Part shown: piece by piece, positions 11,806 to 21,777 of the stretch
Layout of the letters: each line of letters starts with the position of its first letter
Numbering within the stretch: the stretch's first letter is position 1
Assembly (NCBI GenBank): GCA_009712185.1
Contig: WASQ01000143.1
Location: 1-64,000, forward strand
DNA from: Telmatospirillum sp.
GTDB taxonomy: Bacteria > Pseudomonadota > Alphaproteobacteria > Rhodospirillales > Magnetospirillaceae
Length of the DNA: 64,000 bases
Reading direction: 5' to 3'
Notes under the pieces: model-generated
What the model was told of the DNA's origin: nothing
What the model saw: only the letters and a program-made list of their open reading frames with translations
The model's database searches: none
Program-made: the position numbers and the translations under genes

Positions 11806-12012
11806 TCAGTAACCGAGCGGCCCGACCTGCCGTTCCTGGGCGCAAGGCGCGGACTGAACGGTACCCGGCAGCGACACCCCCGTCAGGATACGATCAGTCT
11901 GCAGGCCGGTTGACGGCGTCCCGGCAACGGCGGCCGTGATCGAGCCGACGACAACCAAGGTGGCGGCACAGAGGGTGGCGAGACGGCTGGAAGCTTTGGT
12001 GTTCGTCATCAT
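11806..12012 (-). CDS. Small secreted protein with C-terminal GPLGY, copy 2
   Basis: 68 aa, paralogue of the neighbouring small gene and otherwise unrecognised. A signal peptide spans about residues 1-30 (AAVAG cleavage region). The mature chain of about 38 residues has LPG, one Cys in SAPC, and the end RQVGPLGY; copy 1 has LPG, DPC and RVKGPLGY at matching places. Two ATGs occur (12012 and 12009); CCGGAG lies 5 or 8 nt before them. It has its own terminator and its own copy of the 49-bp upstream element. Confidence 0.7.
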   Translation of the reverse strand: MMTNTKASSRLATLCAATLVVVGSITAAVAGTPSTGLQTDRILTGVSLPGTVQSAPCAQERQVGPLGY

Positions 12013-12061
12013 TTCTACTCCGGTTAAGCGATCCGATGACCAACCATAGCGCGCAGAAACT

Positions 12062-12110
12062 AATCGAGTAAAACCGATATTTTACGGATTAAAGATCGTT
12101 TTTTTCGATT
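12062..12110 (-). promoter_or_regulatory. 49-bp upstream element, copy 2
   Basis: Second copy of the element at 11636-11684 (39/49 identical). Just upstream on the minus strand is a perfect TATAAT (complement of 12112-12117). If that is the -10 box, transcription would start inside the element, so it could act as an operator over the start site or as part of the 5' leader. Confidence 0.55.
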
Positions 12111-12112
12111 TA

Positions 12113-12637
12113 TTATACCCCCCTGCCCGCCGGATCGGCGATCTCGGGTCAACGGAATGAACCCATTCTGAAAAAGGATATTTTGATTGACATTATTAGG
12201 TGATTGTTTCACCGTTATCTCAATTGGACCACGCCGTTTCGTGAAGAGCGCAAAGAGAAAGCACGAGCGGGTGACTGAGTGCCGATAAAAGGATAACGTC
12301 CCGGTAGCAAAGGTTTCCGGGGTGTGAATCTGATGGATCTCAGCTTTCGCCCTGCCATGCGCTTTGGCTTCCCACCATCATCATCCAGGCAGGGCGGAGG
12401 GTTGGACCGGCTCCGATTCGCCCCCCTTAAGTCATTGTATGGAAGCGGACCACCCGGCAGCGGAGTTCCGGATCGTCCGGGCAAAGCCCGTTTCCACCGG
12501 TTAGATCCGGCCCCGATGTGATCCCTCATCGGCATCTCCTCCAATTCGCGAAGACCTTAAAGGCCGGCCGCCCCTTTTCCGCCCCCTTCAAACGGGCGGA
12601 CGGACGGGCGCCCGCCCCAAGCGAATGAAGGAAAGTC
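12113..12637. other. Upstream region of glpABC
   Basis: 525 nt with no convincing gene. It contains TTGACA (12187-12192) with no good -10 at standard spacing, an overlapping TTGAT half-site reminiscent of FNR boxes, an inverted repeat GCCCTGCC (12349-12356) / GGCAGGGC (12388-12395) with a 31-nt loop, and a small hairpin CGGGC-AAA-GCCCG near 12480. None is followed by a T-run, so no clear GlpP-type attenuator is seen here. Confidence 0.4.
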
Positions 12638-14260
12638 ATGGAGTCGACACAGGTCGTCATCATCGGCGGAGGAGCCACCGGAGCCGGCATTCTATGGGAT
12701 CTGTCCCTGCGCGGCATCAAGGCTGTTCTGCTGGAACAAAAGGATCTCGCCAACGGCGCCACCGGGCGCTGTCACGGTCTTCTTCACTCTGGCGGACGCT
12801 ATGTGGTGAAGGATATCGAGGCGGCACGCGAATGCCTTGTCGAGAACCAGATCATCAAACGGATCGCCCCGCATTGCGTTCATGACGTGGGCGGTATTTT
12901 TGTCAAATATCCCCAGGACGACCCCGCGTTCTTCCGTCAGTGGGAACAGGCAGCGGCCACCGTCGGGCTGCCCAGCCAGCAACTTTCGACCGAAGAGGCT
13001 CTCGCGCTCGAGCCCCATCTCCCGAAGTCCATTCTTGGCGCCTACACCTGTCCGGACGCCCATGTCGACGTCTTCCAGTTGGCGCAATCCAACATCGAAT
13101 CAGCCGTCGCGCGCGGCGGCGCGGTCAAGACCTATTGCGAAGCCGCCGGGATCACCATCGTCGACGGGCGGGTCCGTTCCGTCCGCTATCGCGACATCCG
13201 CACCGGCGAAGAGGCCGATATCGCCTGCGAGATGGCGATCAATGCCTCCGGGGGCTGGGCGCAGTCGGTTGCCGCCATGGCAGGCGTGGACGTCCCGGTC
13301 CGCTGCGACAAGGGATCTCTGCTGATCTTCAATCACAATCTTGTCACCCGGGTCGTCAACCGCTGCCGCAAGCCGGGCGATGCCGATATTCTGGTTCCGG
13401 CCGGCCCGGTCTGCGTGCTCGGCACCAGTTCCATCACCGTACCGTCGCCGGACGGGCTGACCGCGCTGCCCGATGAGGTCGGACATCTCCTTGACCTTGG
13501 TGCCGAACTGATCCCGGTTCTGGCGGAAGCCCGCATCCTACGCATCTTCTCCGGGGCACGGCCGCTTTACGTGCCCAAGACCGCCGGGGCCGCCGGAGGC
13601 CGCGAAATCAGCCGCGGCTTTGCTCTTCTCGATCACGATACGCTGGACGGTGTGCGCGGATTTGTCTCCATCGTCGGCGGCAAGCTGACAACCTACCGGA
13701 TGATGGCGGAGGTGACCGCCAACCTCGTGGCCGCCAAGCTCGGGGTGGATGCGCCCTGCCGGACGGCGGACGTCCCCTTGCGTCCGCTGCCCGATGCCGC
13801 GGTGCTGGAACGGGCGCGCCGGCTGCTGCCGGCACAGGCGGCCGCGATTGCGGAACGCCGGCTTGGCCCCAACCTGGGCCATATCGTGAAAGCGATCGAA
13901 GCCCGGCCCGAACTGGCGGAAATCATCTGCGAGTGCGAACAGGTCACGCGCGCCGAACTGGAATTCGTCCTGGGTGACGACAATCTGGTGCCGGTCCGTG
14001 CGCTGACCGACGTCGGACGCCGGACGCGCCTGGGCTTCGGCCCCTGTCAGGGAACGTTCTGCGGGTACAAGGCGATGCTCGCCGGCTATCGTGCCGGACG
14101 GTGGACATCGGCGGAAGCGGCCAGCGAGTTCGAGCGCTACCTGGATGCCCGGTGGAAGGGACAAAGTTTCGTCACCCACGGTAAACAGGTCGAGCAGCTT
14201 TATCTCAGTCACGATCTGTTCGGCGTGACTTACAACTTTCACGATCAGAACGGGCGGTGA
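12638..14260 (+). CDS. glpA: Anaerobic-type glycerol-3-phosphate dehydrogenase subunit A
   Basis: 540 aa, same length class as E. coli GlpA. An N-terminal FAD-binding motif (VVIIGGGATGAGI), the DAO fold with GGKLTTYRMMAE, and a C-terminal BFD-like [2Fe-2S] domain with Cys431, Cys433, Cys470 and Cys475 are present. GlpAB oxidises sn-glycerol 3-phosphate to DHAP and passes electrons to GlpC at the membrane. First gene of glpABC; GAAGGAAA precedes the ATG. The Fe-S C-terminus separates it from GlpD, encoded separately at 28527. Confidence 0.95.
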   Translation: MESTQVVIIGGGATGAGILWDLSLRGIKAVLLEQKDLANGATGRCHGLLHSGGRYVVKDIEAARECLVENQIIKRIAPHCVHDVGGIFVKYPQDDPAFFRQWEQAAATVGLPSQQLSTEEALALEPHLPKSILGAYTCPDAHVDVFQLAQSNIESAVARGGAVKTYCEAAGITIVDGRVRSVRYRDIRTGEEADIACEMAINASGGWAQSVAAMAGVDVPVRCDKGSLLIFNHNLVTRVVNRCRKPGDADILVPAGPVCVLGTSSITVPSPDGLTALPDEVGHLLDLGAELIPVLAEARILRIFSGARPLYVPKTAGAAGGREISRGFALLDHDTLDGVRGFVSIVGGKLTTYRMMAEVTANLVAAKLGVDAPCRTADVPLRPLPDAAVLERARRLLPAQAAAIAERRLGPNLGHIVKAIEARPELAEIICECEQVTRAELEFVLGDDNLVPVRALTDVGRRTRLGFGPCQGTFCGYKAMLAGYRAGRWTSAEAASEFERYLDARWKGQSFVTHGKQVEQLYLSHDLFGVTYNFHDQNGR

Positions 14261-15369
14261 CGACCATGGACAGCAATCGATTCGATCTGATCGTCGTCGG
14301 CGCGGGCCTGTCCGGAATGACGGCCGCCGCGACCGGTGCCGCCCGCGGGCTGCGGGTCGCGCAGGTCTTCTCAGGGTTCGGCATGTTCGTGTTCGGTGCG
14401 GGGTCTATCGGCCGCCAACCGTTGTCGGCGATCGAAACGCCCGACCTTCGCGACGAGGCCCTCACCTTTTTCCGTGAGTTCACCCGCCAGGCCGGTTGCC
14501 CCTTCGAGGGCGATATCGACGGCGAGGCGCGTCTGCCAACCGTGCTGGGCAGTTTTCAGTCCGTCAGCATGGCCCCGTCCTATGTCTGGAGCGGCATTGC
14601 CGGAACACCGGGACTGGCCGCAGTCGTGGGGATCGAGGGTCTCTCGAGCTTCGACGCCGATTTTGTCGCCGAACGGCTGAATGCCGAGGCCGGCCGCCTG
14701 GGTCTTGCCACCGCCTACACAGCGCGCCGGATCTCATTGCCGCACGAGGCGGGAGTGACCCCCGGCACGCTTCATTTCGCCAACAGCTTCGATCGCGATC
14801 CGGCATTCAGGGCGGCGCTTCTGGCCGCACTGAAACCGATCGCCATGACGGCCGACCTGATCATCATCCCGGGTCTTCTGGGACAGAGGACCGGGACCGA
14901 CGAGATCGAGCAGTTCCGGCAGGAGCTGGGAACGCCGATCTGCGAACTGCCGACATTACCTCCATCGGTGCCCGGACTTCGGCTGTTCCACGCCCTTGAG
15001 CGCCGCCTGCGCCGCGACGGCGTCGAGTTCTTCTCCGGCTTCCCGGTGACATCGCTTCTTCTCGCCGACGGACATTGCGACGGCGTCGAAATCGCGACGC
15101 CAGCCCGGCCCCGCCGGCTGTCGGCCTCGTCGGTGATCCTCGCCTCCGGCCAGTTCTCCGGACGGCTGTTGGGACGGCAGGGGAGTGGGTTCGATGACCG
15201 GCTCCGCCCGCTGGACGAGACCGGCGGGGCGATCGGCGACAATCTCTATGCCGCCGGCGCCTTTTTGTCCGCCCCGGGCGAACACGGGGGCAATCAACGT
15301 GCAATTCTGACCGGCTATCGCGCCGGTATGCTGGCCGTGGGCCAGGAGGGTCGCCATGCGACACGATGA
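14257..15369 (+). CDS. glpB: Anaerobic-type glycerol-3-phosphate dehydrogenase subunit B
   Basis: 370 aa. N-terminal flavin-type nucleotide-binding motif (FDLIVVGAGLSGMTAAATG), and near the C-terminus a conserved NLYAAGAFL with AGxMLAVGQEG-type ending. It pairs with GlpA in the catalytic dimer. A GTG at 14257 overlaps the glpA stop by four bases (GTGA); the ATG at 14266 gives a start nearer to E. coli GlpB, so the start is uncertain by three codons. It overlaps glpC by 14 nt. Confidence 0.92.
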   Translation: MTTMDSNRFDLIVVGAGLSGMTAAATGAARGLRVAQVFSGFGMFVFGAGSIGRQPLSAIETPDLRDEALTFFREFTRQAGCPFEGDIDGEARLPTVLGSFQSVSMAPSYVWSGIAGTPGLAAVVGIEGLSSFDADFVAERLNAEAGRLGLATAYTARRISLPHEAGVTPGTLHFANSFDRDPAFRAALLAALKPIAMTADLIIIPGLLGQRTGTDEIEQFRQELGTPICELPTLPPSVPGLRLFHALERRLRRDGVEFFSGFPVTSLLLADGHCDGVEIATPARPRRLSASSVILASGQFSGRLLGRQGSGFDDRLRPLDETGGAIGDNLYAAGAFLSAPGEHGGNQRAILTGYRAGMLAVGQEGRHATR

Positions 15370-16582
15370 CGTCAGTCTCGACAACTGTCTTAAATGTTCC
15401 GACTGCAATACCGTCTGCCCGATGCTGGCGGCCAATCCGGCCTATCCGGGCCCGAAGCATCTGGGGCCGGAGCTGGAACGCCTGCGTCGCGAGGGCCTGC
15501 CCTGCGACAGCGACTGGCTGGAATACTGCCTGGGATGCCACCGCTGCGACCTTGCCTGCCCCAACCAGGTCAATGTGTCGGAATTGATCGCGGCCGCCAA
15601 GGCGCGCCATAGCAAGACGGGTATCCGCAAGTTCCGCGATTTCTGGTTTGCCCGTCCGGCGCTGCTGGGGCGGATGTTGAGCATTGTTCCGGCCCTGACC
15701 AATGTCCTCCTGGGTGCGAAGGTGGCCCGTTTCGGCATGGGCAAGGTCATGAAGATCACCGACAAGCGCCGGTTCCCGCCTTATGCGCGCCCCAACCTTG
15801 ATCTTCCCAAAACCACCGGTGGCAAGGCGGGAAAACTCGTCTTCTTCCCGGGATGCGCGATCCGCTACAACCAGCCGGATCTGGCCGCCAAGGTCGCCCA
15901 GGTGTTGAACCGTAACGGCTTCGACACCGAAGTTCGCGATGCCGGTTGCTGCGGCGTCCCCGCCCTGGCCAATGGCGACGGTGTTGAGGCACGGCAGCGG
16001 GCCGCGGCCAATGTCGAGGAGTTGAGCCGTGCAGTCCGGGAGGGAGCGCGGATCGTCACCGCCTGCCCCAGTTGCGGACATATGCTGAAGGCCGGAATGG
16101 CCGATCTGCTGTCCGATGATCCGGCACTGGAAGGCAAGGCCCGGGATGTCGCCCGGAACACCTACGATCTGGCGGAGCTTCTGATGTCTCGGTCGGACGA
16201 TGGCGCGCTCGATACCGCCTTCGCACGGCGGGACATGAAGCTTGCCTATCACTCTCCCTGCCATCAGCTGTCGCAAGGAATCGGGCGGCCCTGGTTCCAC
16301 CTTCTGCGTCAGGTTCCCGGGATCGCCATCGAGGATCTCGATGCCGGCTGTTGCGGCATGTCCGGCACCTTCGGGTTCAAGGAGGAGAAATATCCCGCCT
16401 CCATGGCGGTCGGCCAGCGGCTATTCGACCGGGTCGCGGAGACCAGGCCGGAAATGGTGGTGACGGAATGCGCCACCTGCCGGATGCAGATCGAACATGG
16501 CACGGGGGTTCGGGCCATCCATCCGGTGGAAATTCTGCTGGAGGCCTATGGCCAGCGGGGGAATGGCGATCGGCACGGCTGA
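15356..16582 (+). CDS. glpC: Anaerobic-type glycerol-3-phosphate dehydrogenase subunit C (Fe-S, membrane anchor)
   Basis: 408 aa. Two [4Fe-4S] ferredoxin motifs are visible: Cys11, 14, 17, 21 and Cys58, 61, 64, 68. Two cysteine-rich CCG domains follow (AGCCGVPALANG with TACPSCGHML; AGCCGMSGTFGFKEEKY with CATCRMQIEHG). The subunit transfers electrons from GlpAB to quinone. Translation is coupled to glpB by overlap. Heterodisulfide-reductase-like subunits share these domains, but the glpAB context fixes the assignment. Confidence 0.94.
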   Translation: MRHDDVSLDNCLKCSDCNTVCPMLAANPAYPGPKHLGPELERLRREGLPCDSDWLEYCLGCHRCDLACPNQVNVSELIAAAKARHSKTGIRKFRDFWFARPALLGRMLSIVPALTNVLLGAKVARFGMGKVMKITDKRRFPPYARPNLDLPKTTGGKAGKLVFFPGCAIRYNQPDLAAKVAQVLNRNGFDTEVRDAGCCGVPALANGDGVEARQRAAANVEELSRAVREGARIVTACPSCGHMLKAGMADLLSDDPALEGKARDVARNTYDLAELLMSRSDDGALDTAFARRDMKLAYHSPCHQLSQGIGRPWFHLLRQVPGIAIEDLDAGCCGMSGTFGFKEEKYPASMAVGQRLFDRVAETRPEMVVTECATCRMQIEHGTGVRAIHPVEILLEAYGQRGNGDRHG

Positions 16583-16643
16583 CAAACGGACATCAAACGA
16601 TGACGGCCGGCGAAAGGCCGGTTAATGTTTGTCCTCCCAACGC

Positions 16644-16684
16644 GATCAGGGGCATGATGCGGTGCGCCGCCTCCGCCCCTGATC
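16644..16684 (+). promoter_or_regulatory. Inverted-repeat hairpin in the glpP leader
   Basis: GATCAGGGGC (16644-16653) and GCCCCTGATC (16675-16684) form a perfect 10-bp stem around a 21-nt loop that contains GCGG-TGCG-CCGC. It lies between glpC and glpP, about 110 nt before the glpP start. No T-run follows, so it is not a standard terminator; a weaker CCGGC/GCCGG hairpin at about 16606-16621 with TTAATGTTTGT after it may be the glpC terminator. Confidence 0.45.
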
Positions 16685-16794
16685 GGTGCGGGAGCCGTTT
16701 GAGCCGTGGCACACCCCGGCTTTCTCTGCCAGAAACCACGTCGGGGCGGAATCTGTTGAAAGACGCCCCGGTGCGCACAGGAGAGGTCCGATCC

Positions 16795-17430
16795 ATGTCC
16801 CCCCCGCGATCCGCGATGAACGCCCCGGAAAGGGGCCATGGCGCAGCGCCGGCGCGGCCCAGGCTGCCGTCCATCCGGCCCCTGTTCCAGGAAACCGGAT
16901 TGATCCCGGCGGTCCGCAAGCCCGAACAGCTTGACAAGGCGCTCGCCGCCCACGGCAAAATTGTCTATCTGCTGTGTGGAGAGCCGGAAAACATCGGCGA
17001 TCTGATGCAGCGAACCGTCGCCGCCGGCAAACTGGTGATCGTCAATATCGATCTTCTGGGTGGACTGTCACGGGATAATTACGCGCTGCATTACCTGGAA
17101 CGGCGCGGTGTCAGCGGGATCATTTCGACGCATGGCGAGACATTGCGCCAGGCGCAGGCGCTGGGACTTTATGTGATCCAGCGGACCTTCCTGCTCGACA
17201 GCGGGGCGATGGACAATATCTGTCACCAGATCAAGAACAGCTCGGTCGACGCGCTGGAAGTGCTGCCGGCGATCGCAGCCCCCAAACTGGTGGCCCGCGC
17301 CAAGGCCCTGTCCCTGGAAACGGTCCTTGTCGGTGGCGGCCTGATTTCGTCACTGCGCGAGGTCCAGGATCTTTTGTCTCAAGGATTGCTGGCGGTATCG
17401 GTCAGCGATCCCCAGCTTTGGATCCCCTGA
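16795..17430 (+). CDS. glpP: Glycerol-3-phosphate-responsive antiterminator GlpP
   Basis: 211 aa. It matches the Firmicutes GlpP family by eye: the Ile-Pro-Ala-Val-Arg opening (IPAVRKPEQLDKAL), IVNIDLLGGLSRDNYAL, GIISTHGETLRQAQ, VIQRTFLLDSGA, LEVLPAIA and the C-terminal VSVSDPQLW. In Bacillus, GlpP with glycerol 3-phosphate permits read-through of leader terminators before glpD and glpFK. The ATG at 16795 has GGAGAGG 8 nt upstream. About 25 extra N-terminal residues precede the conserved core. It lies between glpC and tpiA; a matching leader terminator occurs at 18475-18525. Confidence 0.9.
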   Translation: MSPPRSAMNAPERGHGAAPARPRLPSIRPLFQETGLIPAVRKPEQLDKALAAHGKIVYLLCGEPENIGDLMQRTVAAGKLVIVNIDLLGGLSRDNYALHYLERRGVSGIISTHGETLRQAQALGLYVIQRTFLLDSGAMDNICHQIKNSSVDALEVLPAIAAPKLVARAKALSLETVLVGGGLISSLREVQDLLSQGLLAVSVSDPQLWIP

Positions 17431-17517
17431 GGGATCCCAACAGGTTGTTTTCGTAACCGAGGCAGGCCGGCCGCAAACCAAACCGCCGTCAGCCTGCCAA
17501 TTTGGAGAACGTTCGAC

Positions 17518-18282
17518 ATGGCACGCCGCCTTCTCATCGCCGGTAACTGGAAAATGAACCAAACCAAGCGCGAGGCCGTTGCCTTCGCCGAGGCCGTCGC
17601 CACCCGGCTGGCGGCCGGCCGGCCCGACGCCGACCTTCTGATCTGCCCGCCGGCCACATTGGTGGATGCGATGACAGGCGCGTCGTCCGGCTCCGGACTG
17701 GCCATTGGCGGCCAGGACTGCCATACCGCCAAAAACGGCGCCCATACTGGCGATATTGCCGCCCCCATGCTGAAGGATCTGGGCGCAAGCCATGTCATCG
17801 TCGGCCATTCCGAACGCCGCGCCGATCACGGCGAAACCAATGCCGTGGTGCGCGACAAGGCCGCCGCCGCTCATGCCTCCGGTCTTGTCGCGATTATCTG
17901 CATCGGGGAAACCGAAGCGGAGCGCGATGCGGGAAAGACTCTCGCCATCGTCGAAAGCCAGTTCGCCCAATCGCTTCCGGCCGGCGCGACGCCGGACAAC
18001 ACGGTCATCGCCTATGAACCGGTGTGGGCGATCGGGACCGGCCGCACGCCGCCCCTGCCGGAGGTCGCGGAAGTCCACGCCGCCATCCGTGCCAGCGCCG
18101 AGAACGCCCTTGGGGCCGAGGCGGCGGCACGCCTGCGGATTCTCTATGGCGGCTCGATGAAGCCGTCGAACGCGCGCGAACTGCTGGCGCTTGACGATGT
18201 CGATGGTGGACTGATCGGCGGTGCGAGTCTGAAGGTTGAAGACTATTGGGCGATCGTTACGGCGGGGACGGCGGCAGTCTGA
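17518..18282 (+). CDS. tpiA: Triosephosphate isomerase
   Basis: 254 aa TIM barrel that interconverts DHAP and glyceraldehyde 3-phosphate. Catalytic residues are visible: Lys12 in GNWKMN, His97 in VGHSERR, Glu167 in [11 protein letters not shown]; the phosphate-binding LYGGSMKP and GGASLK are near the C-terminus. Ancestrally tpiA sits between secG and ppiD; here it is embedded in the glycerol genes, where it drains DHAP from GlpD/GlpABC and DhaKLM. It is 87 nt after glpP and probably shares its transcript. Confidence 0.98.
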   Translation: MARRLLIAGNWKMNQTKREAVAFAEAVATRLAAGRPDADLLICPPATLVDAMTGASSGSGLAIGGQDCHTAKNGAHTGDIAAPMLKDLGASHVIVGHSERRADHGETNAVVRDKAAAAHASGLVAIICIGETEAERDAGKTLAIVESQFAQSLPAGATPDNTVIAYEPVWAIGTGRTPPLPEVAEVHAAIRASAENALGAEAAARLRILYGGSMKPSNARELLALDDVDGGLIGGASLKVEDYWAIVTAGTAAV

Positions 18283-18290
18283 CAGCCTGC

Positions 18291-18306
18291 CCGGGGCACG
18301 CCCCGG
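18291..18306 (+). terminator. Short GC hairpin after tpiA, weak terminator
   Basis: CCGGGGC and GCCCCGG face each other across two bases, 8 nt after the tpiA stop, followed by ATCACTTTC. The U-tract is weak, so termination may be partial. Confidence 0.4.
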
Positions 18307-18416
18307 ATCACTTTCAACCATAGCAAGAACCCCTGCGGACAGACATTAGGTCTCGTCCGTACGGGGACTTGCACGCCAGACTAAAAAGGATCGAAACAAG
18401 GCCACACAAAAATATA

Positions 18417-18445
18417 TTGTATTGGATTATTTCATCTGCTACATT
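18417..18445 (+). promoter_or_regulatory. Candidate sigma-70 promoter for porin-glpK-glpF
   Basis: TTGTAT (18417-18422), 17-bp spacer, TACATT (18440-18445), in an AT-rich stretch. The predicted start, near 18452, lies about 23 nt before a strong terminator hairpin. Confidence 0.5.
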
Positions 18446-18455
18446 GCCTGAATAT

Positions 18456-18525
18456 AGCGGCAGAGATATAGAGAAGCCGCCCGTTGACCGCGCAGCATTG
18501 CTGCGCTCAATGGGCGGCTTTTTTT
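18456..18525 (+). promoter_or_regulatory. Candidate transcription attenuator (GlpP target) with competing antiterminator stem
   Basis: A long hairpin runs from AGCCGCCCGTTGA (18475-18487) to TCAATGGGCGGCT (18507-18519, one G-T pair), capped by a perfect inner stem GCGCAGC-ATT-GCTGCGC (18490-18506), and is followed by seven T (18519-18525): a strong intrinsic terminator. Just upstream GCGGC (18457-18461) can pair with GCCGC (18476-18480), part of the terminator's left arm, giving a mutually exclusive antiterminator. Both lie right after the candidate promoter and about 200 nt before the porin gene. A simple tpiA terminator is the alternative. Confidence 0.55.
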
Positions 18526-18728
18526 GTTCTGCTAACCACCATCGGTGACGTTTTGTGTGATTTTTCTAAACAAGGAGTTCAGCACGGGGCAAACGCCACC
18601 AGTTTCACGATCATACGATACGTCATTTCTTCTACCCCTAGTTACATCACTCCCCCATTCCGTTACCGTCCTTCGGGATCAACAAAAATAATAAAGTTCC
18701 AATAAAAACCTGAATCAGGGAGAACGCT

Positions 18729-20051
18729 ATGCCTCACAAAACAATAAAAAATCAACACATCAAAAAGAAACTGACTGCAGCCGCGCTTTCCGGCATCGCG
18801 CTGGGAGCACTTTCCTTCTCCAGTCCGGCCGCTGCCCAGGCAGCGCCCGAAACCCTGCTGACGCAAAAATACATGCTGAATTGGGGTCCGGGCCGTGATC
18901 GTCTGGCCGACGACGGCGTGAAGTTCGATTTCTTCTATGTTGTTGACGCGCTCGACAATGTGGAACATCCCAAGGGCACCAAGAACGAATTCAATACCTG
19001 GAATCGTATTCGCGGTACCGTGGACATCGACTTTGGGAAGTTCACATCGCTGCAGGGCCTTACCTACCACGCCACGGGCCTCTGGCAGACCGGCCAGAAC
19101 ATGGGCAGCCCCCAATACACCGGCACCATCGCCAATCCGAGTGGCCTTGTCAGTATCCACACCTTCCGTCTCGATTCCATGTGGTTGCAGCAGGAGGCCT
19201 TCGGCGGCGTCCTGACGATGACCGCGGGACAGATGGCATCGCAGGACTTCTACGGCCTGCAGGATCTTGGCGGCAACTTCGTGATGGAGCCGCTGAACTA
19301 CGCCTTCGGCAATCTGGGCAATGTCCGCGCCTCCTGGGACCCGGCTTCCGGCCCCGCCGGCCAGATCAAAGTCGCCCCCAATGACAGCTTCTTCATCAAG
19401 GGCGGCTATTTCATGCCGCGCAACTACAGCGATGACGGCTTCAATTACAAGGAGGACAAGGGCCTCGATCATACCGGGACCTGGAACGTCGAGGTCGGGT
19501 ACAATACCGATCCCAACGCGCCGGCGACCCGCAAGAGCTACCCCGGCATCCTGCATGCCGGCCTGATCTACAACGAGGGCAAGTTCGTCGACTATGACAA
19601 ACCTCTGGTCGGTGGAAATCTGCAAACCTCGAAAAGCAACTATCTCGTCTACTTCATGGCGACCCAGCCCGTTCTGCGGCTTGCAGCGGGCAGCAATCGC
19701 GGCCTGGATCTGACATTCGGCGTCAATACCGGGCCCGACAAGAAGAGCGAAGTTCCGACGGAAATCACCTTCGGGGCCTCCTTCAACGGCCCGGCGGCCA
19801 GCCGGCCAAAGGACGTCGTGTCCTTCGGCTTTGTCTACAGCCAGATCAGCGACAAATATAATGACTATATGCGCCGCATCGGCTCGCCGACTCTGACCGA
19901 CGAGAAAGCCTTCGAAATCAACTATCTGGCACAGCTCACCCCCTGGCTTATGGTTCAACCGGTCTTCCAGTACTACATGAATGCCGGTGGCCGGGATGGC
20001 AGCGATGTCGACGCGGCGGTGGGCGGTTTCCGTCTGAAGGCCACGTTCTAG
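18729..20051 (+). CDS. OprB-family carbohydrate-type porin
   Basis: 440 aa. Residues about 1-38 are a signal peptide ending AAAQAA. The body is a beta-barrel with alternating aromatic strands, the FDFFYVVDALDNV start of OprB-like porins, a typical NYLAQLTPWLMVQPVFQYYMNAGG stretch near the C-terminus, and a terminal Phe (LKATF) for BAM recognition. In the outer membrane it would admit glycerol or small polyols; substrate is inferred from glpK-glpF downstream (187 nt away). The start is preceded by ATCAGGGAG-type ribosome site. Confidence 0.85.
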   Translation: MPHKTIKNQHIKKKLTAAALSGIALGALSFSSPAAAQAAPETLLTQKYMLNWGPGRDRLADDGVKFDFFYVVDALDNVEHPKGTKNEFNTWNRIRGTVDIDFGKFTSLQGLTYHATGLWQTGQNMGSPQYTGTIANPSGLVSIHTFRLDSMWLQQEAFGGVLTMTAGQMASQDFYGLQDLGGNFVMEPLNYAFGNLGNVRASWDPASGPAGQIKVAPNDSFFIKGGYFMPRNYSDDGFNYKEDKGLDHTGTWNVEVGYNTDPNAPATRKSYPGILHAGLIYNEGKFVDYDKPLVGGNLQTSKSNYLVYFMATQPVLRLAAGSNRGLDLTFGVNTGPDKKSEVPTEITFGASFNGPAASRPKDVVSFGFVYSQISDKYNDYMRRIGSPTLTDEKAFEINYLAQLTPWLMVQPVFQYYMNAGGRDGSDVDAAVGGFRLKATF

Positions 20052-20187
20052 TTTGTCTCGACCCTCACGACGCCCGGTCCAGCCCATGGCGTCCAAACAA
20101 AAAAAGGGTGTCTCGGGGTGCCACAGGCCGGCTGGAAGGCAACCTTTGCGGGCACCTCAGGACAACCTTGGTAGTGAAAACGGGATG

Positions 20188-20208
20188 TCCGGCGTTTCTC
20201 ACGCCGGA
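20188..20208 (+). other. Hairpin before glpK
   Basis: TCCGGCG-TTTCTCA-CGCCGGA forms a perfect 7-bp stem ending 30 nt before the glpK ATG. No T-run follows. It may stabilise the downstream glpKF message relative to the porin message. Another stem, GACGCC/GGCGTC, lies at 20079-20103. Confidence 0.35.
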
Positions 20209-20238
20209 TGAATTGAAAAATCCTTTGGGAGAGGAAAT

Positions 20239-21738
<1,500 letters not shown>

Positions 21739-21777
21739 GATCAATAATCTCCAAATATAACGAAAGGGGATACGACC

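Noticed and set aside
12181-12220. TTGACA as a standard glpA promoter
   Set aside because: The only good -10-like hexamer, TTATCT, is 22 bp away, too far for sigma-70.
18484-18705. 73-codon frame in the porin leader
   Set aside because: Begins inside the terminator hairpin and has no ribosome site.
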